A stretch of DNA of 64,000 bases from Hymenobacter cellulosivorans (GTDB lineage: Bacteria; Bacteroidota; Bacteroidia; Cytophagales; Hymenobacteraceae): NCBI RefSeq assembly GCF_022919135.1, contig NZ_CP095049.1, positions 1,178,001-1,242,000 on the forward strand. Reading direction: 5' to 3'. The notes under the pieces are model-generated. The model was not told where the DNA came from and did not search any database. It worked only from the letters and a program-made list of their open reading frames with translations. A program made the translations under genes and the position numbers. Below are positions 58,381 to 64,000 of the stretch, piece by piece; positions within the stretch are counted from its first letter, which is position 1; each line of letters starts with the position of its first letter.

Positions 58381-58761
58381 CTATTCGTCTTTGCTCAACT
58401 CCCCGCGCACGTCGGCTTCGGTATCAGCTTCCGGCTCGCCTTTCTTGCCCTTTTTCTTGGCTTCAGTGCTAGTACGGCGCATGAATTCCTCCTCCGTTTC
58501 CTCGGGTTCGGCTACACCGTTTTCCACTGGAAAGTCTTCGTCTTCATCCTCCACCTTCTCGCCAAACTGTCCGTCGCGGTTCACGAGCTTTTTGTCGCGC
58601 ACGTGCTGGTTGAGGAAGTGGTTGATTTCCTCAATGGAGTAGTTGGAGGTGATTTCGCCCAGCGGGTTGACCTTAATTTCAAAGCCTTCAAGGTCCTTAT
58701 GGACCCGCGCTTTCTTCTCGGGGTCGTTTTTCTTGCTCTTATTGACGGGTTTCTTAGCCAT
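58381..58761 (-). CDS. Acidic low-complexity protein of unknown function
   Basis: A 126-residue protein. The N-terminal part is basic (MAKKPVNKSKKNDPEKKARV) and the middle has a small conserved-looking core (GFEIKVNPLGEITSNYSIEE followed by INHFLNQHVRDKKL). The C-terminal half is very acidic and Glu-rich, with KKKGKKG in it, and is probably disordered. Similar short proteins with the NPLGEI/NxFLN core are, as I recall, found in other Cytophagales; function unknown. It is flanked by terminators on both sides and so has its own transcript. Confidence 0.65.
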   Translation of the reverse strand: MAKKPVNKSKKNDPEKKARVHKDLEGFEIKVNPLGEITSNYSIEEINHFLNQHVRDKKLVNRDGQFGEKVEDEDEDFPVENGVAEPEETEEEFMRRTSTEAKKKGKKGEPEADTEADVRGELSKDE

Positions 58762-58810
58762 GATATCGTCCGTAGGTGGGTTGCTACGCTAGTGGCCTTG
58801 CCCAAATACG

Positions 58811-58847
58811 AAGGCCGCTCCGTACCAGGGTAGTACGAAGCGGCCTT
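58811..58847 (-). terminator. Hairpin downstream of gltX
   Basis: Arms AAGGCCGCT (58811-58819) and AGCGGCCTT (58839-58847) with an inner GTAC/GTAC pair. It lies 33 bases after the gltX stop on the minus strand. Only a short T run follows (TTCGTATTTGGG). Confidence 0.65.
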
Positions 58848-58879
58848 GCTGCCGGATGCACGAATTTTAAAACGTCGCG

Positions 58880-60439
58880 CTAGGCGCTGATTTTGTCGGC
58901 TAGGCGGGTCACGGCGGCCTCAATGCGCTGCGCCGTTTCCTGGGTACCCAGAATGCTCATAATGGCCATCAGGTCGGGGCCGGCAGCTACGCCGGTCACT
59001 ATCACGCGCAGGGCCTGTAACACCTGGCCGATTTTGACGCCCTGGCGTTCCAAAACCTGGGTCAGCAGGGCCTTAATGCCCTCGGGTGTGGCGTCCTGGG
59101 CGGCAGGTAGCTCCTGGGCAAAGGCCTGGAGTGCGGTGGCCGTTGGGGCATTCCACTTCTTGCTGATTACCTGTTCGTCGTACGTTTCAGGAGCCAGGAA
59201 GAAGTACTGGGCTTCGCGCCAGAAATCCTGGGGAAAGGTCACGCGCTCCTTCATGGCGCCCACAATTTGCACGGCCTTTTCCTCGGAGCACTCAATGTTG
59301 TGCTCTTGCAAAGCCGTCAGTAGGAATTGAGCCAGCTCGGTATCGGGCTTAGCCCGCAGGTAGTGCTCGTTGTACCAGCGCACTTTGTTCTGGTCGAAGC
59401 GGGCCGGCGACTTGCTTACGCGCTCAATGCTGAAGGCCTCAATTAGCTCGGGCATCGAGAAAATCTCCTGCTGGGAGCCAGGGTTCCAACCCAAAAAGGC
59501 CAGGAAGTTGATAAAGGCATCGGGCAGGTAGCCACTTTCGCGGTAGCCGCTGCTTACGGTAGGCTGACCGGTTTCGGCGTCGGTGCCGTGCCATTCCAGC
59601 GGGAATACGGGGAAGCCGAGCCGGTCACCGTCGCGCTTGCTGAGCTTGCCGGTGCCGTCGGGTTTGAGCAGCAGGGGAAGGTGAGCAAACTGCGGCATGG
59701 TGTCTTCCCAGCCAAAATAGCGGTAAAGCAGCACGTGCAGCGGGGCGGAGGGCAACCATTCCTCACCCCGGATTACGTGGGTGATTTCCATCAGGTGGTC
59801 GTCCACGATGTTAGCCAGATGGTAGGTCGGCATGCCGTCCGACTTCATCAGCACCTTGTCGTCGATGCTGCTGGAGTGTACTACCACCCAGCCGCGAATC
59901 AGGTCGTTGAAGCGGACTTCCTCCTTGCGCGGCACTTTCAGGCGAATCACGTAGGGCGAGCCGCTATCCAGCAGCTGCTTTACTTCGTCTTCGGGCAGGG
60001 TCAGGGAGTTGCGCATCTGGGTGCGCGTGATGCTGTTGTACTGCGGGTTGGGCACCTTGGCGGCCGTCAGGCGGGCGCGCATAGCATCCAGCTCCTCGGG
60101 CGTATCGAAGGCGTAGTAGGCGTGGCCGCTGTTGATGAGCTGCATGGCATACTCCATGTACATCGGCTTCCGCTCGCTCTGCCGGTAGGGAGCGTGCGGA
60201 CCGGCCGGCTCACTCCAGGGGCTTTCGTCGAGCTCAATGCCGCACCACTTCAAGGACTCGGCAATGTACTGCTCGGCACCAGGCACAAAGCGGTTCTGGT
60301 CGGTATCTTCAATGCGCAGCAGCATCTTGCCGCCCATCTTACGCGCAAACAAATAGTTGTACAGCGCCGTGCGCACGCCGCCGATATGTAACGGTCCCGT
60401 AGGGCTGGGCGCAAAACGCACCCGTACTTCTCTCTCCAT
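58880..60439 (-). CDS. gltX: Glutamate--tRNA ligase
   Basis: A 519-residue class I synthetase starting at the ATG at 60439 (MEREVRVRFAPSPTG); a frame extension of 17 codons upstream is not conserved. The HIGH motif is in PTGPLHIGGVRTALYNYLFA and the KMSKS-type motif is KLSKRDGDR. The core includes GVRTALY, RIEDTDQNR and VIRGEEWLPSAPLHVLLYR. The anticodon-binding C-terminal domain ends GTQETAQRIEAAVTRLADKI. Length and motifs are normal. It charges tRNA-Glu, and perhaps tRNA-Gln if GlnRS is missing, which cannot be judged here. Confidence 0.97.
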   Translation of the reverse strand: MEREVRVRFAPSPTGPLHIGGVRTALYNYLFARKMGGKMLLRIEDTDQNRFVPGAEQYIAESLKWCGIELDESPWSEPAGPHAPYRQSERKPMYMEYAMQLINSGHAYYAFDTPEELDAMRARLTAAKVPNPQYNSITRTQMRNSLTLPEDEVKQLLDSGSPYVIRLKVPRKEEVRFNDLIRGWVVVHSSSIDDKVLMKSDGMPTYHLANIVDDHLMEITHVIRGEEWLPSAPLHVLLYRYFGWEDTMPQFAHLPLLLKPDGTGKLSKRDGDRLGFPVFPLEWHGTDAETGQPTVSSGYRESGYLPDAFINFLAFLGWNPGSQQEIFSMPELIEAFSIERVSKSPARFDQNKVRWYNEHYLRAKPDTELAQFLLTALQEHNIECSEEKAVQIVGAMKERVTFPQDFWREAQYFFLAPETYDEQVISKKWNAPTATALQAFAQELPAAQDATPEGIKALLTQVLERQGVKIGQVLQALRVIVTGVAAGPDLMAIMSILGTQETAQRIEAAVTRLADKISA

Positions 60440-60594
60440 ATAAACAAAAATTCGCGTCGTTTCTGACAGAAACGCGCCGCGAAGGTACAAAGATCAACCG
60501 GTGAAATAGTGAGATAGGAAAATGGTGAGTTTGCCGTTCAATTTGTGCTAACGGCATAGGCAGAACCCCAACTCACCATTTCCCCATCTCAGCG

Positions 60595-60779
60595 CTAGTC
60601 CCGATTCCGATACGTGAGGTAGAGCACCAGGCCCAAGGCGGTAATACCCCACGAATAGCCCAGGCAACGGTAGTGCCCCACTGGTCAATCCAGGTCAGGA
60701 GCATGGATTTCATACCCAGGAAAGGCAGAATCAGCGACAACAGGCCGAGCAGCAATAAGCCAAGTCCAAGTTCTTTCAT
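60595..60779 (-). pseudogene. Small membrane protein gene, apparently frameshifted in a C4/G4 run
   Basis: The start at 60779 gives MKELGLGLLLLGLLSLILPF and then GMKSMLLTWIDQWGTTVAWA. The frame then runs into an unlikely W/P/S-rich end. If one G is added to the run at 60647-60650 (C on the plus strand), the tail becomes IRGGITALGLVLYLTYRNRD, stopping at TAG (60595-60597). That restores a second membrane helix and a 61-residue protein. The interrupted stretch looks real because both halves are strongly hydrophobic and continue seamlessly. Either a homopolymer sequencing error or a true frameshift. No family is named. Confidence 0.6.
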
Positions 60780-60885
60780 ACAGTACGAGGTGAGATAAGA
60801 AGATAAAGAAACGGTGCCTTCAGCAGACAAGCCTGCTTGCGCAAGCACAACGAAAAACACACCATTTCCCTATACTGCCAACTCT

Positions 60886-61272
60886 CTATTTAACGGCTAT
60901 GCAGGAAATTTCTACCTGCACGTCTTTGGGCAGGCGACTCACTTCTACCGTTTCGCGGGCCGGGGCGTAGTCGGCCGTGAAGTAGCTGCCATAGATTTCG
61001 TTGATCAGACCGAAGTTGCCGAGGTCCTTGACGAAAATGCTGCACTTCACCACGTCGAGTAGGGTCATGCCGGCGGCGGCCAGTACGGCCTGCAGGTTGC
61101 GCATTACCTGGTGGGTTTCGGCGGCTACATCGCCGCCACCAATGAGCTGGCCCGAGGCGGTATCGAGAGCAATCTGCCCCGAAACGTAGACGGTATTGCC
61201 GGCCTGAATAGCCTGACTGTAAGGACCGATAGGAGCAGGAGCGTCGGGCGAGTAGATGATGGTGTTAGCCAT
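60886..61272 (-). CDS. ridA: RidA family protein (enamine/imine deaminase)
   Basis: A 128-residue protein starting at the ATG at 61272 (MANTIIYSPDAPAPIGPYSQ); a 39-codon extension upstream is not part of the family. RidA hydrolyses 2-aminoacrylate and related imines that form from PLP enzymes. Family marks are IGPYSQAIQAGNTVYVSGQI, the conserved Arg in APARETVEVSRLPKDVQVEI, and NLQAVLAAAGMTLLDVVKCS. Length is normal for the YjgF/UK114 trimer. It is downstream of glmS on the same strand but behind a strong terminator, so probably separately transcribed. Confidence 0.94.
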   Translation of the reverse strand: MANTIIYSPDAPAPIGPYSQAIQAGNTVYVSGQIALDTASGQLIGGGDVAAETHQVMRNLQAVLAAAGMTLLDVVKCSIFVKDLGNFGLINEIYGSYFTADYAPARETVEVSRLPKDVQVEISCIAVK

Positions 61273-61392
61273 GAGGAAAAGCAATACGAGTGGAAAATCA
61301 GTCTTGAACTCAAAAGTAAGCGGAAAAAATGCTCCAACGCTTGGCCTGCCCACTCTTGAGATACAGCAACTGCCGAAGCCCAACAGCAAAAA

Positions 61393-61418
61393 GCCCCACC
61401 GAATTGCTTCGGTGGGGC
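61393..61418 (-). terminator. Terminator after glmS
   Basis: Arms GCCCCACCGAA (61393-61403) and TTCGGTGGGGC (61408-61418) with a 4-base loop. On the minus strand it is followed by TTTTT. Confidence 0.9.
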
Positions 61419-61446
61419 GTGATAGAGCGTGCTAATTAAAGCTTGC

Positions 61447-63282
61447 TTACTCGACCGTTACGGACTTAGCCAGGTTGCGGGGCTGGTCCACGTTGCAGCC
61501 GCGCAGGACGGCAATGTGGTAGGAGAGCAGCTGCAGCGGAATTACCGATACCAGCGGCATCAGTACTTCGCTCGTCGCGGGCACCTCGATGGTAAACTCG
61601 GCCATAGCCGGAATCACCGTGTCGCCTTCGGTTACCACAGCAATGATGCGGCCTTTGCGGGCTTTCACTTCCTGGATGTTCGACACTACCTTCTCGTAGG
61701 AGCTGTCTTTGGTAGCAATAACCACGACCGGCATGTTCTCGTCGATCAGCGCAATCGGACCGTGCTTCATTTCGGCCGCAGGGTAACCCTCGGCGTGGAT
61801 GTAGCTGATTTCCTTGAGTTTCAAAGCGCCTTCCAGAGCTACGGGGAAGTTGTAGCCCCGGCCCAGGTAGAGGAAGTTTGGAACGTCGCGGAAAATTTCG
61901 GCAATGGCCTCAATCTCGTCGTTGAGCTTCAGCGCCGTTTCCACTTTCGCGGGGATGTTGCTTAGCTCCACCATCAGCTCACGCATCTTGGAGTCGGTGA
62001 GGGTGCCGCGCTTGTGGCCCACAATCATGGCCAGCAGCGTCAGAACCGTTACCTGAGCCGTGAAAGCCTTGGTCGAAGCTACCCCAATTTCGGGGCCAGC
62101 ATGGGTGTAGGCACCAGCGTCGGTAGCACGGGCAATGCTCGAGCCTACCACGTTGCAGATACCGAAGATGGTTGCGCCCTTGCTCTTGGCCAGCTCAATG
62201 GCAGCCAGCGTATCGGCCGTTTCGCCCGACTGGGAAATGGCAATAACGATGTCGCGTTCGGTGATGATAGGGTTGCGGTAGCGGAACTCCGACGCATACT
62301 CTACTTCCACCGGAATGCGGGCCAGGTCCTCAATTAGGTACTCAGCCACCAGGCCGGCGTGCCACGAGGTGCCGCAGGCTACGATGATGATACGGTCGGC
62401 GTTGACAAACTTGCGCTCATACGCCCGGATGCCACCCATGTTCAGGTGACCAGCCTCTAGCTCCAAACGACCCCGCATAGAGTCGAGAATCGAGCGGGGC
62501 TGCTCAAAAATCTCCTTTAGCATGAAGTGCTCGTAGCCGCCCTTCTCGATGCTGTCGAGCTCCATCTCCAGCTTCTGGATGTAGGGCGTCTGCTGCACGT
62601 CTTCCTTGGTCCGGATGTCAAGCTTCCCGTCGCGGATAACCGCAATTTCGTAGTCGTTGACGTATACTACCTCGTTGGTGTACTCAATGATAGGCGTGGC
62701 GTCGGAGGCCAGGAAGAATTCGTCCTTGCCCACACCAATTACCAGCGGGGAGCCTTTACGGGCAGCAATCAGCTGGTTAGGGTCATCCTTGCTGAGCACT
62801 ACAATTGCGTAAGCACCTACTACTTCGTGCAGGGCCAAGCGCACAGCTTCTTCCAGCGAGCAGCTGTTCTGCTTCTGGATTTCCTCAATCAGATTGACAA
62901 AAACCTCCGTATCGGTGTCGGAGTGGAACACGTGGCCTTGCTTCTGCAAGTGGGTCTTCAGGGCCGCGTAGTTTTCGATGATGCCATTGTGAATAATGGC
63001 AATCCGCTCGGAAGTCGAGTAGTGCGGATGAGCATTCGAGTCGTTCGGCTCGCCGTGGGTAGCCCAGCGCGTGTGGCCCATGCCAATATGCGCGTGAGTA
63101 TCCTTTTCAGCAATAAAGGCTTCCAGGTCATTTACCTTGCCTTTTTTCTTGTATACATTCAGTGCTCCGTTCAGCAGAGCCACGCCCGCTGAGTCGTAAC
63201 CCCGGTATTCCAGCCGGCGCAGACCTTTTAGAATAATGGGACAGGCTTCACGGTGCCCGATGTAAGCGACAATTCCGCACAT
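61447..63282 (-). CDS. glmS: Glutamine--fructose-6-phosphate aminotransferase (isomerizing)
   Basis: A 611-residue enzyme making glucosamine-6-phosphate for peptidoglycan and LPS. The N-terminal glutaminase domain begins MCGIVAYIGHREACPIILKG with the catalytic Cys2. RRLEYRGYDSAGVALLNG and GHTRWATHGEPNDSNAHPH are the amide-binding blocks. Two SIS sugar-isomerase domains follow (IIVACGTSWHAGLVAEYLIE; FLYLGRGYNFPVALEGALKL with KEISYIHAEGYPAAEMKHGP). Length is normal. No glmS ribozyme-like leader is recognised; the gap to the upstream DUF4270 gene holds a terminator hairpin. Confidence 0.97.
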   Translation of the reverse strand: MCGIVAYIGHREACPIILKGLRRLEYRGYDSAGVALLNGALNVYKKKGKVNDLEAFIAEKDTHAHIGMGHTRWATHGEPNDSNAHPHYSTSERIAIIHNGIIENYAALKTHLQKQGHVFHSDTDTEVFVNLIEEIQKQNSCSLEEAVRLALHEVVGAYAIVVLSKDDPNQLIAARKGSPLVIGVGKDEFFLASDATPIIEYTNEVVYVNDYEIAVIRDGKLDIRTKEDVQQTPYIQKLEMELDSIEKGGYEHFMLKEIFEQPRSILDSMRGRLELEAGHLNMGGIRAYERKFVNADRIIIVACGTSWHAGLVAEYLIEDLARIPVEVEYASEFRYRNPIITERDIVIAISQSGETADTLAAIELAKSKGATIFGICNVVGSSIARATDAGAYTHAGPEIGVASTKAFTAQVTVLTLLAMIVGHKRGTLTDSKMRELMVELSNIPAKVETALKLNDEIEAIAEIFRDVPNFLYLGRGYNFPVALEGALKLKEISYIHAEGYPAAEMKHGPIALIDENMPVVVIATKDSSYEKVVSNIQEVKARKGRIIAVVTEGDTVIPAMAEFTIEVPATSEVLMPLVSVIPLQLLSYHIAVLRGCNVDQPRNLAKSVTVE

Positions 63283-63313
63283 AGTGTGTCAGAGAAAGAG
63301 TTGTTGAGAGAAA

Positions 63314-63359
63314 AATCACTCCGGCCCGGCCCCTCAACAAAGGCCGTGCCGGAGTGATT
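63314..63359 (-). terminator. Terminator between the DUF4270 gene and glmS
   Basis: Arms AATCACTCCGGC (63314-63325) and GCCGGAGTGATT (63348-63359), perfectly complementary, with inner GGCC pairing. On the minus strand a run of TTTTT follows. It separates the upstream gene from glmS. Confidence 0.8.
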
Positions 63360-63379
63360 CGTGTGAAAGCAGCTGAGCC

Positions 63380-64000
63380 TTAGCGCAGCTTGGAAGAGTA
63401 TACGCGCAGCTTGATGTTCTGGGCATCAAGTACGCTACGGTTAAGTGACAGATCAAATGAGCGGCGCAGCACTGGGCTTAGCATCAACGCCGCAGCCTGC
63501 TCTCCGAGCTGGTTGGAGAGGTAGGCCTGCAAGTACGTGGTGATGACCACGCTGTAGTATTTCTTATTGCTGTCCACGTCGTACAGTGCCACCACGGCTT
63601 CGCGGCCCTGGCCTAGTTGGTTCTGCAAGTTGGCTTGTACAATTCGCTCGACCGGCGAAATGTTTACCGTCCGTTGCAGTACCCGGTTTCTGGCGTTTAT
63701 CTCGTAGAGAAAAGCTGAGGTGGGATTCGTTTGGAACAGCAGTGTACCCGACGATTTGATGGGAATAATCAGCTCTGCGCGGTTAATAGCCAGCCCAGGC
63801 TGGTTTGCCAGTTCTTTCAGGCCCGGAATGCTCAGCTTGGTAGCTAGGCCCAGCCCTTGCTGCATGTAAGTCACGCTGTCAGCGACGCGCAACGACTGCG
63901 TACCATCCAGCAGTTGGCTGAACGGAGCTTTGAAGTCGGTGGTAATCTGGGTGTAGTAGCGGGGCGTGTTGGCGTCGCCGCTCACGTAGGATGAGCCCAG
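63380..64000 (-). CDS. DUF4270 domain lipoprotein-type protein (5' part beyond window edge)
   Basis: The frame is open to the right edge, so the N-terminus is missing; the last 206 or so residues are present. It shows YTQITTDFKAPFSQLLDGTQ, INRAELIIPIKSSGTLLFQT and RSVLDAQNIKLRVYSSKLR. The DUF4270 family of Bacteroidetes is secreted and commonly encoded beside glmS. The function is unknown. The stop is at 63380, followed by a terminator before glmS. Confidence 0.82.
   Translation of the reverse strand: MGSSYVSGDANTPRYYTQITTDFKAPFSQLLDGTQSLRVADSVTYMQQGLGLATKLSIPGLKELANQPGLAINRAELIIPIKSSGTLLFQTNPTSAFLYEINARNRVLQRTVNISPVERIVQANLQNQLGQGREAVVALYDVDSNKKYYSVVITTYLQAYLSNQLGEQAAALMLSPVLRRSFDLSLNRSVLDAQNIKLRVYSSKLR

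Overview
The window is 64 kb of a GC-rich Bacteroidetes chromosome, most likely a Hymenobacter-like member of the Cytophagales. The evidence is the gene content (DUF4175, DUF4270 and DUF4385 proteins, a Bacteroidetes-type DksA with a degenerate zinc finger, a coaX-OMP-lptC-ppiD cluster, PitA with a large central insert), -7 promoter boxes of the Bacteroidetes type TAnnTTTG, and short palindromic intergenic repeats. It is a core-genome region: no transposase, prophage, CRISPR array, rRNA or tRNA gene was recognised.

Layout. 1-9.8 kb: DUF4175 protein, anti-sigma-type ATPase, ybeY, an ATE-like aminoacyl transferase, mnmG, a methyltransferase and an Ig-like lipoprotein, all on the + strand. 9.8-12.1 kb: a 1.1-kb gene-free stretch packed with DnaA-box-like 9-mers and ending in an AT-rich segment, then a DUF4385 gene and an acidic orphan gene, then more DnaA boxes. 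This is a candidate oriC; dnaA itself is not in the window. 12-31 kb: phosphate transporter, glyS, MMPL exporter, ileS, lspA, aldo/keto reductase, a double-ATPase ABC protein, an R2K-type ATP-grasp protein, rnr, polyprenyl synthase and rhomboid protease. 31-36.6 kb: small membrane proteins, a glycerophosphodiesterase, an AT-rich DNA-binding-protein gene surrounded and penetrated by TGTAAC boxes, a consensus parS centromere site in a 46-bp palindrome at that gene's 3' end, a thioesterase, a DciA-like gene and recF. 36.7-47.3 kb: pdhA, TPR protein, ribH, dksA, a pseudouridine synthase, then coaX, an OMP, lptC, a small membrane protein and ppiD. 47.5-64 kb: TPR protein, a 37-residue membrane protein, recJ, an M61 peptidase, lptB, a frameshifted GH3 gene, AIM24 protein, gltX, a frameshifted small membrane gene, ridA, glmS and a DUF4270 lipoprotein running off the right edge.

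Themes. Envelope biogenesis recurs: lspA, lptC, lptB, ppiD, glmS, polyprenyl synthase and rhomboid. So does translation and RNA processing: glyS, ileS, gltX, mnmG, ybeY, rnr and an RsuA-type synthase. A consensus parS site, recF, a DciA-like gene and two DnaA-box clusters within about 26 kb suggest that the window lies in the chromosomal origin domain. The most interesting unexplained locus is 33.6-34.24 kb, where a small HTH protein gene, its TGTAAC box array and parS abut. Two genes (GH3 and a 61-residue membrane protein) each appear to lack one G in a homopolymer, so local sequencing error should be considered.
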